A stretch of 60,720 nucleotides of DNA, taken from contig CACZUK010000014.1 in assembly GCA_902784305.1 (NCBI GenBank), positions 1-60,720 of the forward strand, written 5' to 3'. This DNA comes from Oscillospiraceae bacterium. Its GTDB lineage: Bacteria; Bacillota; Clostridia; Oscillospirales; Oscillospiraceae. Of the stretch, positions 26,113-34,151 are shown piece after piece (within the stretch, counting starts at the first letter, position 1; each line of letters starts with the position of its first letter). The translations under genes were made by a program, and so were the position numbers. A model generated the notes under the pieces. That model saw nothing but the letters and a program-made list of their open reading frames with translations. It was not told where the DNA came from and ran no database searches.

Positions 26113-27813
26113 TCAAGCGCGGCTTCTCAGCTCCAGCTCCTGGCGAATCAGCGCCTCAAACTCCTCCGGCGGCAGCGGCCGGGAGAAGTAGTAGCCCTGC
26201 ACCAAATCGCAGCCCGCCTGTTTGAGCAGCCTGAGCTGGTTCTCCGTCTCCACGCCCTCCGCCACCACGGGCACGTTCAGGTATCGGGCGATGTCGAGAA
26301 TCAGCTCCACCAGCCGGAAGTCCTTTTCGTTGACCTCAATGTTCTGAATGAACTTCATGTCCATTTTCAGCACGTCCAGCGGCAGAGAGGAGAGCATGTT
26401 CAGAGAAGAGTAGCCCGAACCGAAGTCGTCCATTTCCACCTTGAAGCCCAGCTTCCGCAGGCGTTCAATCACCGAGATGAGCTGCTCGCCGTCGTCGGTG
26501 TACGCCGACTCCGTCACCTCCAGCTTCATATCCGTGGGACTCAGGCCGTTGTCCTGGATGAGCCGCAGCAGCTCGCCCTCCAGCTCCGGGTCGAAGATGT
26601 CCGTGCGGGAGAGGTTCACGCTCACCGGAAGGGTGATGCCCAGTCGGCTGCGCCACTCGCCGATTTGTCTGGCCGTCTGCGTCCAAACGTAGTTGTCCAC
26701 CACATGAATCAGGCCGTTGCGCTCAAAGAGCGGGATGAAATCCCCTGGGGAAACCATGCCCAGCTCCGGGTGCCGCCAGCGAATCAGGGCCTCCGCGCTG
26801 CGCAGTCTGGGCGGCTCCACCTGAATATCGTACTTCGGCTGATAAAAGACCACGAACTGGTGCTCCTCCACGGCGCTGCGCAGGTCGTTGAGCAGCCGCT
26901 GGTAGTACAGCTCCCGCTGGTGGACGCTCTCGTCGTAAACCATCAGATGGGTCTTGTAGCTGCCCCGAACCATGTTGCACGCGGTCTTGGCCCGGTCAAA
27001 CACGCTCCCCAAATCCACGCCCTCTCTGCACGGGCACACGCCCATGCGCAGGCTCACATTAACCCGGGTGCACAGACTGTGCATTTGCGTCTGGAAGCGG
27101 GCGAGCACCTCGTTGTAGTCCTCCCGGTGCTGACAGAGGATGTAGAATTGATCCGCCTCCATCCGGCCGGCCAGGCCCCGCGTCTCCTTCAAAAAGGCGC
27201 GAATTTCGTCGGCCAACTGCCTCAGCGTCCGGTCTCCGAACTCCCGTCCGTTCAGGTCGTTGACCGATTGGAAGCGCTCGATGTCCAGCATCACCGCGTC
27301 CATCCTCCACTCGGGATGGAAGTGCAGAACCTGCTCCGCGTACTCGTGGAAGAAGCCCCTGCTATAAAGATGCGTCAGCGGGTCGCGCTCCGTGGCCTGG
27401 ATGAGCTGCCGGCCCTCGTTGAGCTCAATCATCCGGCTCACGCGGGCCAGAATGACCTCGTGCATATCAAAGGGCTTGGTGATGAAGTCCGCCGCGCCCA
27501 GCTGCAACGCCCGCAGCTCCGCGCTCTTCTCCGCCGTCAGCACGATGATGGGGATGCGCTTCATGCGCGGGTCGCTGAACACCCGCTCCAGCACCTCAAA
27601 CCCGTCCATCACGGGCATCATCAAATCCAGCAGGATGATGGACAGCTCCTCCAGATGCTTCTCGATGGCCTCCACGCCCTCCTGACCGTTGTCGGCATAG
27701 ATGACCTCGTAGCCATCCTCCTCCAGAATGTCGCCCAAAACGGCCTGGTTGATCTCCTGATCCTCAACCACCAGCACCACGCGACGTCTCTGGATTTTGC
27801 CGGACTGCATCAT
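26113..27813 (-). CDS. response regulator with degenerate GGDEF and intact EAL domain
   Basis: A cytoplasmic protein of about 566 residues: a receiver (Asp63 in LLDLMMPVMDG), a GGDEF-like domain, and a C-terminal EAL phosphodiesterase domain. The GGDEF signature is replaced by GREFG, so cyclase activity is unlikely. The EAL domain keeps EALIRW (about 341), VNLS, EVTES, MDDFGSGYSS, VVAEGVE and QGYYFSRP, the residues expected for metal binding and c-di-GMP hydrolysis. The start is uncertain: GTG at 27822, ATG at 27813 or ATG at 27810. GAGG spacing favours the last two. It is the likely output of the kinase cluster. Confidence 0.9.
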   Translation of the reverse strand: MMQSGKIQRRRVVLVVEDQEINQAVLGDILEEDGYEVIYADNGQEGVEAIEKHLEELSIILLDLMMPVMDGFEVLERVFSDPRMKRIPIIVLTAEKSAELRALQLGAADFITKPFDMHEVILARVSRMIELNEGRQLIQATERDPLTHLYSRGFFHEYAEQVLHFHPEWRMDAVMLDIERFQSVNDLNGREFGDRTLRQLADEIRAFLKETRGLAGRMEADQFYILCQHREDYNEVLARFQTQMHSLCTRVNVSLRMGVCPCREGVDLGSVFDRAKTACNMVRGSYKTHLMVYDESVHQRELYYQRLLNDLRSAVEEHQFVVFYQPKYDIQVEPPRLRSAEALIRWRHPELGMVSPGDFIPLFERNGLIHVVDNYVWTQTARQIGEWRSRLGITLPVSVNLSRTDIFDPELEGELLRLIQDNGLSPTDMKLEVTESAYTDDGEQLISVIERLRKLGFKVEMDDFGSGYSSLNMLSSLPLDVLKMDMKFIQNIEVNEKDFRLVELILDIARYLNVPVVAEGVETENQLRLLKQAGCDLVQGYYFSRPLPPEEFEALIRQELELRSRA

Positions 27814-27822
27814 ATTCCTCAC

Positions 27823-28114
27823 GCCCTTTCAGGGGGTATTCTCCGCGTTTCGAGCCGAAAACGCCGGAGCGCTCCGCTTCCTTCCAATTGTAACATATCA
27901 GCGGAAAGATTTCCAGTCCCACTTTCATTTTGTTTTCCCTTTCAGCCGTGTTTTTCGCGCCGCGGGGAGGGAGCGGTGCGCGCTCCGGCGGCTGCCCCGA
28001 TGAGACGGACCGCGTGCCGCGCTGACTGGCCTTTCCAGCCGCGGCAACACGCGCAAAGCGAAGGATAAACCCCGGATTGTGCCCCGTCGGGCGCGTCTCG
28101 CCCACCCACAGGCA
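27823..28114 (-). other. leader and spacer upstream of the receiver-EAL gene
   Basis: The only signal I see is an extended -10 element TGTTACAAT on the minus strand (-10 hexamer at 27892-27887), about 75 bases before the gene, with no good -35. I found no c-di-GMP riboswitch motif and no convincing small gene. Confidence 0.4.
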
Positions 28115-28162
28115 CAAAAAAAGAACTGACCCGGACCTTGAATCCCCGTCCGGGTCAGTTCT
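28115..28162 (-). terminator. strong intrinsic terminator of the orphan RNA
   Basis: A perfect 15-bp stem (28122-28136 with 28148-28162) with an 11-base loop, followed by seven T on the minus strand. Confidence 0.9.
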
Positions 28163-28187
28163 CTTCTATCTTGAAGTCCAATTTCAT
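28155..28187 (-). CDS. possible 10-residue peptide inside the orphan RNA
   Basis: An ATG placed 8 bases after GAGG opens MKLDFKIEEN and stops inside the 5' arm of the terminator. The ribosome site lies in the loop of a possible UUUGAAG/CUUCAAG stem. This could be a leader peptide or chance; nothing else supports translation. Confidence 0.25.
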   Translation of the reverse strand: MKLDFKIEEN

Positions 28188-28436
28188 ATCCATTTCCTCA
28201 CTTTCTTCAAACTACCGGACACCACGCAATCAGACTGCACCGCACTCATCTGACCGGTTTCGGGCCTCAACACGTCAGCGCTGGAATCTTTACCCCGCTC
28301 CGGCAGGGACTCTTACCACGGACATTGTGTCTCGTCAGCCCACCCGCTGGTGGAATCCGCATCGACTTTCACTCCCGGGCGGCCGTCGATTCTGCCATCC
28401 CCCGAAGAGTTCTTCCTCTCTCTTCTGACTGTTGCC

Positions 28437-28465
28437 ATTGTACCACAGCGCTCTCTTTCTGTCAA
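28437..28465 (-). promoter_or_regulatory. promoter of the orphan RNA
   Basis: TTGACA (28465-28460), exactly 17 bases and TACAAT (28442-28437) on the minus strand, one of the best promoters in the window. Confidence 0.8.
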
Positions 28466-28525
28466 GCAGTTTTGAAAAGTTTTTTGATTATTTTTTCAGA
28501 CGCACCGGTGCCCCGAAACGGCTCC

Positions 28526-28548
28526 GCCCCGCCCGGGACGGGCGGGGC
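28526..28548 (-). other. GC hairpin after the exonuclease gene
   Basis: A 10-bp all-GC stem (28526-28535 with 28539-28548) lies just past the stop. No T-run follows on the minus strand, so its use as a terminator is uncertain. Confidence 0.4.
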
Positions 28549-28575
28549 AGCTTTGTCCCTCTGTCTGGTCAGGCG

Positions 28576-29778
28576 TCAGCCGCGCACCAGCGCCAGGAAC
28601 TCCTCCTCGTTGAGCAGTCGAAGCTCTTTCCCGGCGGCAATCAGCTCCCGGGCCTTCTTCTCCTTGCTGCTCATAGCCGCGCCGTTCTCCCTGCGCCCCA
28701 GCACAACAATCTGGGTTTTTCCGGACACGCCGCTCTTCACCACGGCGCCCTTGTTCACGGCCAGCTGCACCGCCTCCGAGCGGTCTATGCTCAAATCCCC
28801 GGTAAACACCAGCGTTTTCTGGTAGAGCGGGTGCGTCAGGTCAAACTGGTCCACTGTGGCGTGAACGTCCCCCAAACGCACGGATTTTCGCTGAAATCGG
28901 TTGAAATTGTTCCTCCTGTGGAAGTCTGTCTGGGGAAAGCCCTCCTGCTTCAGAAAGGCGCGCAAACTCTCACAGCCGACGCTTCTGACGCAGCAGAGGG
29001 CCACATTCGCGCAGGCCACCGCGTCGTCCAGCGCGTTGTGATGATGCTCCAGAGGGATGTCGAAATAAGCGCAGCAGGCGTCCAGCGTGTGGCGGCCGGG
29101 GACGATGTTGCGCACCATCTGCACGGTGTCGGCAAATTTGAAGTTGGGAATCCCGTCGCTCTGGCGCAGACTGCTGCGCAGGACGGAGGTGTCGAAGCGG
29201 GCGTTGTGGGCCACCACCAGGGTTCCGTCAAAAAAGTGACGAATTTCCGGCCAAATCTGGTCCAGCGTGGGGGCGTCGGCCGTCTGCGAGGGCGTGATGC
29301 CGTGCACCCGGACGTTCGCCTCCTCGTAGCGGTTCTGGGGCGGCTGAAGGAGGTGATACCATGTCTCCGCCACCCGGCCGTCCCGCACCACGGCAATGCC
29401 CAGCGCACAGGCGCTCTCATAGCTGCTGGTAGCGGTCTCGAAGTCGATGGCGACAAAATCCGGACCCGTCGCCTTGGCCGGTGCCTTCCGCTCCCGCGCC
29501 GCTTTGGTGCGCTCCCGGCCGCGGCCAGCACCCTTCTGCATCTCCGCCAGACAGTCCGGGTGAATACAGTGGTAGCGCTCCCCCACCTGAATGACCAGCG
29601 TGCAGGAATCCGCCGTGCCCTCGGCGGTGCATGGCTCCGTGCCCTCGGCAAACACGCCGCTATAGAACAAAGCCTTGGGTGCCTTTGCCCCCTGAGGGGC
29701 CAGCTTGTGCTCCTTTAAGTAGTTCAGCCGCTCCTCGTCAGAGGCGAAGGGCTGCCAGTTGGTGGGTTGAATCGCCAT
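28576..29778 (-). CDS. DnaQ-like 3'-5' exonuclease with BRCT domain
   Basis: A 400-residue cytoplasmic protein. After an N-terminal region of about 130 residues with two cysteine pairs, it has a DEDDh exonuclease domain with DFETATSS (first Asp-Glu), VAHNARFD and a final HHNALDDA. A C-terminal BRCT domain follows (about 310-400, starting TLVFTGDLSID). The family resembles the DNA polymerase III epsilon proofreading subunit, and BRCT-containing forms are common in Firmicutes repair proteins. The start is the ATG preceded by AGGAGAGAGACT; an extension to 29859 lacks a site. It is monocistronic. The substrate is not known. Confidence 0.85.
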   Translation of the reverse strand: MAIQPTNWQPFASDEERLNYLKEHKLAPQGAKAPKALFYSGVFAEGTEPCTAEGTADSCTLVIQVGERYHCIHPDCLAEMQKGAGRGRERTKAARERKAPAKATGPDFVAIDFETATSSYESACALGIAVVRDGRVAETWYHLLQPPQNRYEEANVRVHGITPSQTADAPTLDQIWPEIRHFFDGTLVVAHNARFDTSVLRSSLRQSDGIPNFKFADTVQMVRNIVPGRHTLDACCAYFDIPLEHHHNALDDAVACANVALCCVRSVGCESLRAFLKQEGFPQTDFHRRNNFNRFQRKSVRLGDVHATVDQFDLTHPLYQKTLVFTGDLSIDRSEAVQLAVNKGAVVKSGVSGKTQIVVLGRRENGAAMSSKEKKARELIAAGKELRLLNEEEFLALVRG

Positions 29779-29857
29779 AGTCTCTCTCCTGAATCCGGAA
29801 GGGCAAGGCCCTCCCCTGCGTGACGTGAATTGGGAGCCGTTTTGCTCCTGTCCCCCC

Positions 29858-29886
29858 ATTATAGCGCTGTTTGCCCGGAAAATCCA
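29858..29886 (-). promoter_or_regulatory. weak promoter of the exonuclease gene
   Basis: A perfect TATAAT on the minus strand (29863-29858), with only a poor -35 (TGGATT) 17 bases upstream. Confidence 0.4.
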
Positions 29887-29897
29887 CTGTTTTTCGC

Positions 29898-29935
29898 AAA
29901 AAGCCGCCCCTGCCAGAAAAACTGACAGGGACGGC
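29898..29935 (-). terminator. terminator of pfkA
   Basis: A 14-bp stem (29903-29916 with 29922-29935) with two G-U pairs and a TTTTT loop, followed by five T on the minus strand. Confidence 0.85.
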
Positions 29936-29966
29936 GGGGAATTGCCTCAAGGAGACGCAAACGCGC

Positions 29967-31010
29967 TTACATGGAGCCGGTCACGGCCTCCAGCACCTCC
30001 TGCTCGTCGGCGTTGAGCTTGTTCTTCATCTTCAGGCCCTCGACCATGTCGATGTCGGTGATGTGGCCTTCCTGATGGACGATGACCCGGTTGGTCTTGC
30101 CCTCAGCCAGAGCCTTGACGGCGAAATAGCCCATACGGGTGGCGGTGACGCGGTCGCGGGCGGAGGGAGAGCCGCCGCGCTGCACATGGCCCAGAACCGT
30201 CACGCGGGGATCCAGGAAGAGCTCCTTGCGGATGAGGTCTGCCACCTGCTGGCCGGCGCTGCCATCGCCCACCTTCTCGTTGTCCAGGCTGCCGTCCTCC
30301 TTGCGCTTGGCACCCTCAGCGCAGACCACCATGAAGTGGGTGCGGCCGGCCAGACGCGCGGAGCGAATCTTCTCCGCCACATCCTTCTCGAAGTCCCAGG
30401 GCCGCTCAGGCACCAGAACCGCGGTGGCACCGGTGGCCAGGCCCACATACAGGGCCAGGTTGCCCGCCCGATGGCCCATCACCTCGATGACGGAGCAGCG
30501 CTCGTGGGCTTGCATGGTGTCACGGAGCTTGTCGATGGCGTCGATGGCGGTGTTGGCAGCGGTGTCGTAGCCGATGCAGTAGTGGCTGCACCCGATGTCG
30601 TTGTCGATGGTGCCGGGGATGCCCACCACAGAGATGGGATACTCGCTGGACAGGGCCAGGCAGCCCGCGAAGGTGCCGTCACCGCCGATGGCGACCAGAC
30701 CGTCCAGGCCCAGCAGCTTGCAGGTGCGATAGGCCAGCTTCCGGCCTTCGGGCGTGCGGAACTCCTCGCTGCGGGCGGTGTTCAGAATGGTGCCGCCCCG
30801 GTTGATGATGTGAGCCACGTCACCGGTGGTCATGTGGAACACGTCGCCGTTGATCAGGCCGTTCCAGCCCCGCCGGATGCCCACCACGTCAATGCCGCGA
30901 TAAATGGCCGTGCGGACCACCGCTCTGACCGCTGCGTTCATGCCGGGCGCGTCGCCGCCAGAGGTGAGAATGCCGATGCGCTTCACCGCGTTTGTAAATA
31001 CCTTCTTCAT
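29967..31010 (-). CDS. pfkA: ATP-dependent 6-phosphofructokinase
   Basis: The committed step of glycolysis, phosphorylating fructose 6-phosphate to the 1,6-bisphosphate. The 347-residue protein has TSGGDAPGMN, GGDGTF and GIPGTIDNDI, then MGHRAGNLA and GHVQRGGSPSARDR. Glycine in GGDG, where pyrophosphate-dependent enzymes carry aspartate, indicates ATP use. The start is the ATG preceded by GAGGGAAAACT; the longer frame to 31208 runs through the promoter and is not used. It is monocistronic with its own promoter and terminator. Confidence 0.95.
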   Translation of the reverse strand: MKKVFTNAVKRIGILTSGGDAPGMNAAVRAVVRTAIYRGIDVVGIRRGWNGLINGDVFHMTTGDVAHIINRGGTILNTARSEEFRTPEGRKLAYRTCKLLGLDGLVAIGGDGTFAGCLALSSEYPISVVGIPGTIDNDIGCSHYCIGYDTAANTAIDAIDKLRDTMQAHERCSVIEVMGHRAGNLALYVGLATGATAVLVPERPWDFEKDVAEKIRSARLAGRTHFMVVCAEGAKRKEDGSLDNEKVGDGSAGQQVADLIRKELFLDPRVTVLGHVQRGGSPSARDRVTATRMGYFAVKALAEGKTNRVIVHQEGHITDIDMVEGLKMKNKLNADEQEVLEAVTGSM

Positions 31011-31068
31011 AGTTTTCCCTCGCCTTCCGGTAAAGATGTGCAGCGTAATCCGACTGCTCGTCAGCTCT

Positions 31069-31097
31069 ATTTTACTCCATCTTCGGCCCAATGGCAA
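31069..31097 (-). promoter_or_regulatory. promoter of pfkA
   Basis: TTGCCA (31097-31092), 17 bases and TAAAAT (31074-31069) on the minus strand. Confidence 0.75.
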
Positions 31098-31340
31098 GAT
31101 AAAAAAGAAACTTTTTTCAAATAGCGGCTTGTCCGCCCTTTTGCGCTCCGTGGACGTCCCCTCCGCGGAGCAGCGGCGAGCGTCCTCGGACGAGAAAACG
31201 CTGTTCAAAAAGGCGTGATTTCACAGCATTTTTGCGCGCGGCGGCCTCTTCACACCGGGGGAAGTTTTGTACAGAAATCCTTGAAAACCGTCAGAGCCGG
31301 GGCTCAGAATCACCTCTGCCGGTCTTCCTTCATCTTGATA

Positions 31341-31376
31341 TAAAGGGCGGTTTTCGGGAAAAGCACCGAAAACCGC
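31341..31376 (-). terminator. hairpin terminator of the CCA-adding enzyme gene
   Basis: An 11-bp perfect stem (31347-31357 with 31366-31376) sits six bases past the stop. The T-tract after it is short (CCTTTATATC). The rest of the spacer, 31098-31340, holds nothing I recognise. Confidence 0.65.
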
Positions 31377-31382
31377 TCCAAT

Positions 31383-32711
31383 TTAGTTCTTTTTTACCAG
31401 CTTCAGCAGCGCCTCCCGCTCGTTTGGAACCTCGTCGCGGAGCACCGTCTCCAGCAGCTCGTTCAGCACTCTGCCCAGGCCCGGCCCGGGCTTGCAGCCC
31501 AGCGCGATCAAGTCCCGGCCGGAGACCGCCAAATCCCGGGTGTGAAGGCAGGCGTTCTCCTCCTCCAGCTGGGCCACCAGCTCCCGCCAGCGCTCCAGGG
31601 TCTCCAGCTTCTCGTCCAGGGTCTCCGGGGACTGCGCCCGCGCGTCCGCCTCCGCGATGCGGAAGAGCTGCTGCGTCCGCTCGCTGCCCAGAGCCGCCAG
31701 CAGGCGCTTGGCCCCCCGGCGACGGGGCTCCCGGCAGTAATCGTGCCAGAGAATGAGCAGGGAAACGTTCTCCCGCGTCCGATTGTCACAGCGAAAGCGC
31801 TCCAGAACCTGCTCCGCCAGCTCTGCGCTGACCTTTGGATGGCCGTGGAAGTGGTCAATGCCCCGCGCGTCCCGGGTCTGACAGGCGGGCTTGCCGGAGT
31901 CGTGGAGCAGCAGCGCAAAGCCCAGCACACCATCTCCGCTGACTCCGTCCAGGGCCCGGCAGGTGTGGGTCCACACGTCAAAGCAGTGGTGGGGATTGTG
32001 CTGGGGGAAGTCGAACATAGCCGTCAGCTCCGGGATGACCACAGCCAGCACATCCCGGTACTCCTCCGCCAGCCGTCCGGCCTGCGGACCGGCCAGAATG
32101 CCCCGCAGCTCCGTCCAGATGCGCTCCCCCGCCACACAGCGCAGCAGCTCCGCCTTGCGGTGGATGGCCTGGGCTGTGCCCGGCTCAATGGTGAAGCCGT
32201 ACCGGGCGGCAAAGCGCAGCGCCCGGAGAACCCGCAGCCCGTCCTCCTCAAATCGCTCCTCCGGGTTTCCAACACAGCGGATGAGACCGTTTTTCAGGTC
32301 CTCCTGACCGCCAAAGCAGTCTTGAATCCCCAGCTCCGGGTGGCAGGCCATGGCGTTGATGGTGAGATCCCGCCGGGCCAAATCCTCCCGCAGACTGCGC
32401 ACAAAGCGCACCTCATCGGGGTGGCGGTGGTCGGAATACGCGCCGTCGGTGCGGAAGGTGGTGATCTCGTAGTTCTCCCCCTCCAGGGGCAGAACCACCG
32501 TGCCATGCTGGATGCCGACGGTGTAGATTTTGTGCCCAGGAAAGGCGGCCATCACCTGCTCCGGCAGCGCGCTTGTGCACACGTCCCAGTCCTTTGGCAC
32601 CCGCCCCAGCAGGGAGTCGCGCACACAGCCCCCCACCGCGTAGGCCTCATAGCCTGTCCGATTCAGGGTTTGAATGATTATCTGTACCGCTCTTGGCATT
32701 TCAAAGGGCAT
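31383..32711 (-). CDS. cca: CCA tRNA nucleotidyltransferase
   Basis: It adds or repairs the 3' CCA of tRNAs. The 442-residue protein is a class II enzyme: GGCVRDSLLG, the metal pair DWDVCT, RRDLTINAMA and a KNGLIRCVGNPEERFEEDGLRVLRA-type neck (described in parts). A C-terminal HD domain follows (HHCFDVWTH, LLHDSGKP). The start is the ATG after GGAAGGAGTCCTAT. It follows the BIG2 protein gene by 37 bases without an evident terminator, so the two probably share a transcript. Confidence 0.93.
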   Translation of the reverse strand: MPFEMPRAVQIIIQTLNRTGYEAYAVGGCVRDSLLGRVPKDWDVCTSALPEQVMAAFPGHKIYTVGIQHGTVVLPLEGENYEITTFRTDGAYSDHRHPDEVRFVRSLREDLARRDLTINAMACHPELGIQDCFGGQEDLKNGLIRCVGNPEERFEEDGLRVLRALRFAARYGFTIEPGTAQAIHRKAELLRCVAGERIWTELRGILAGPQAGRLAEEYRDVLAVVIPELTAMFDFPQHNPHHCFDVWTHTCRALDGVSGDGVLGFALLLHDSGKPACQTRDARGIDHFHGHPKVSAELAEQVLERFRCDNRTRENVSLLILWHDYCREPRRRGAKRLLAALGSERTQQLFRIAEADARAQSPETLDEKLETLERWRELVAQLEEENACLHTRDLAVSGRDLIALGCKPGPGLGRVLNELLETVLRDEVPNEREALLKLVKKN

Positions 32712-32748
32712 ATAGGACTCCTTCCCGGTTTATCTGTACGGAAAACTT

Positions 32749-33918
32749 TTATTCATCAGAGGGCGGCTCAGCGGAATCCTCATGCTCCTGCCCGTTGTCC
32801 TGTTCGTCGTCGTTGAGCCCCAGCAGGTCGTCCAGAAAGTCCTGGATGGAACGGCGAGCGCACTCCACCTCGCACTGGGCGAAACACTCCTCTGCGGAGG
32901 CTGTGATGGTGCAGCTTCCGCCGCCCACCCAGGTGACGGTCCCATTCTCATCCACCCCGGCCACAGATGGGTCGCTGGACCACCATTCCACGGTGCCCGA
33001 CCAGTTGGAGGGCAGCACCTCGGCCGTAAGCGTAAAGCTTTCATTCTGCGCAAGATTCAGTGTATACTTGTTCAGCCGCACATCTGTGGGACGAGGACTC
33101 TCACAGTGGACACTGCACTGGGCCTCCTTCTCCCCCGCTCTGGCCGTGATGACGCATTCGCCTTCGGATTTCCAGACCACCAGCCCGTCGGAGACTTCTG
33201 CCACCTCCGGATCGCTGCTGGACCACTCCACCTCTCCGTGCCAGTCGGAGGGCTTCACCTTGGCCTTGAGCTGTACATATTCATTGCCCGCCAGCCAGAC
33301 CTCCGTCTCATTCAGGGTAATCTTCTTCGCCGGAGGATATACCACCGTCACATAGCTGGTGACGCTTGCGCTGTTGCCGGAGCGGTCCGTCACAGAGTAG
33401 GTGATGGGGTAGCGCCCCGGCTCCGAGAGCTTCACCTTGCCCGCGCTGACCTTGATGGATTCCGTCAGGTCTCCATCTGCCGCGTCCGTCGCGGAGACGT
33501 GGCCCTGATAGGCCAAATCCTTGTCCACATAGATGGTGAACTCCTCCGCCTGAAGCACCGGCGGCGTGGTGTCCACCACCTCCACCGTGGTGTCCTGGGT
33601 GACGGCGTTCCCATGCTCATCCGAGGCGGTGAGCTCCACCTGAAAGCTGCCCACAGAGGGAAAGCTGATGCTCTTGCCGTCCGCCGACACGCTGCCCTGG
33701 GGCGCGCTCACGGAGAGCGAAAAGCTGCTCTCATCGTTCACCCGGTCGATGAGCTCATACATGGACAGGGACTGTCCAAACTCCACGGTTACATCCGTGC
33801 GCAGCGTCAGCTCCGGGGGCTGACGGTCCGCCTTGAGATACATGGCCGCGGCCGCGCCTGCGCCTCCCATCAGAAGCAGGATGAGAACCAACACCAAAAT
33901 CGTCTTTTTCTTGCCCAT
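32749..33918 (-). CDS. membrane-anchored surface protein with Ig-like and BIG2 domains
   Basis: A 389-residue protein with an N-terminal signal anchor (residues 6-26) and no lipobox. The outer part has two Ig-like cell-surface repeats of the HYR/DUF5011 type (about 33-195, containing DTTPPVL and GRYPITYSVTDRSGN). Two BIG2 repeats follow (about 200-345), each with a WSSSDP-type core and a CTITA/CVITA strand. The C-terminus is acidic. No LPXTG motif is present, so it is probably held by the N-terminal anchor. It may bind wall polymers; the ligand is unknown. A GGGAGG site precedes the ATG. Confidence 0.8.
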   Translation of the reverse strand: MGKKKTILVLVLILLLMGGAGAAAAMYLKADRQPPELTLRTDVTVEFGQSLSMYELIDRVNDESSFSLSVSAPQGSVSADGKSISFPSVGSFQVELTASDEHGNAVTQDTTVEVVDTTPPVLQAEEFTIYVDKDLAYQGHVSATDAADGDLTESIKVSAGKVKLSEPGRYPITYSVTDRSGNSASVTSYVTVVYPPAKKITLNETEVWLAGNEYVQLKAKVKPSDWHGEVEWSSSDPEVAEVSDGLVVWKSEGECVITARAGEKEAQCSVHCESPRPTDVRLNKYTLNLAQNESFTLTAEVLPSNWSGTVEWWSSDPSVAGVDENGTVTWVGGGSCTITASAEECFAQCEVECARRSIQDFLDDLLGLNDDEQDNGQEHEDSAEPPSDE

Positions 33919-34002
33919 GGAACCAACCTCCCTTCCGGATACACATTGACAAAAAACTGCGCCGTTCCACGAAATGCGGGTGCTTTCCCGCCCGCAGTGC
34001 CT

Positions 34003-34011
34003 ATCATACCA
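34003..34011 (-). promoter_or_regulatory. extended -10 promoter of the BIG2-cca pair
   Basis: TGGTATGAT on the minus strand: an extended -10 (TG-N-TATGAT, hexamer at 34008-34003) without a good -35. A short GC hairpin lies between it and the gene. Confidence 0.4.
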
Positions 34012-34080
34012 TGAAAAGAGTAAAAATTCTACTGGGCAAATTTGAAAATCGTGTTAAAAATCATTTACAAGGGGTGACAG

Positions 34081-34120
34081 TGAAAAGAGCCCTGCGGCCG
34101 GGGTCCGGACGCAGGGCTCT
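34081..34120 (-). terminator. terminator of the HAD-HPr operon
   Basis: An 11-bp stem (34086-34096 with 34110-34120) with a GC-rich 13-base loop and a T-rich end on the minus strand. Confidence 0.8.
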
Positions 34121-34151
34121 GCTGCTTTCTCTTACTGAGCTTTGCCCAGAA

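Larger units (their letters stand above)
28115..28430 (-). ncRNA. orphan structured RNA candidate of about 300 nt
   Basis: A minus-strand transcription unit bounded by a near-consensus promoter (28465-28437) and a strong terminator (28162-28115). The sequence can form many local stems on the minus strand, for example AUCGAC/GUCGAU, CCACC/GGUGG, CCCUGC/GCGGGG, UCAGA/UCUGA and UUUGAAG/CUUCAAG. It has no long frame on the transcribed strand. I could not match it to tmRNA, RNase P, SRP, 6S, T-box or common riboswitches from memory. No gene follows for about 300 bases past the terminator. Confidence 0.6.

Noticed and set aside
27823-28114. c-di-GMP riboswitch before the EAL gene
   Set aside because: A plus-strand stretch near 28050 looks slightly like a GEMM segment, but it is on the wrong strand and the second conserved hairpin is missing.
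28138-28428. A 96-codon open frame on the plus strand
   Set aside because: It is antisense to a unit with a strong minus-strand promoter and terminator, and it has no ribosome site or recognisable motif.
28115-28430. tmRNA, RNase P RNA, SRP RNA or T-box
   Set aside because: There are faint similarities (an AAUCGACGG stretch, a UUCCACCA stretch, a GUGAAAGUC stretch), but no tRNA-like ends, no P4 core motifs, no SRP tetraloop helix and no TGGNACCGCG.
32749-33918. Sortase-anchored protein
   Set aside because: The protein ends in an acidic stretch with no LPXTG-type motif, hydrophobic segment or basic tail.
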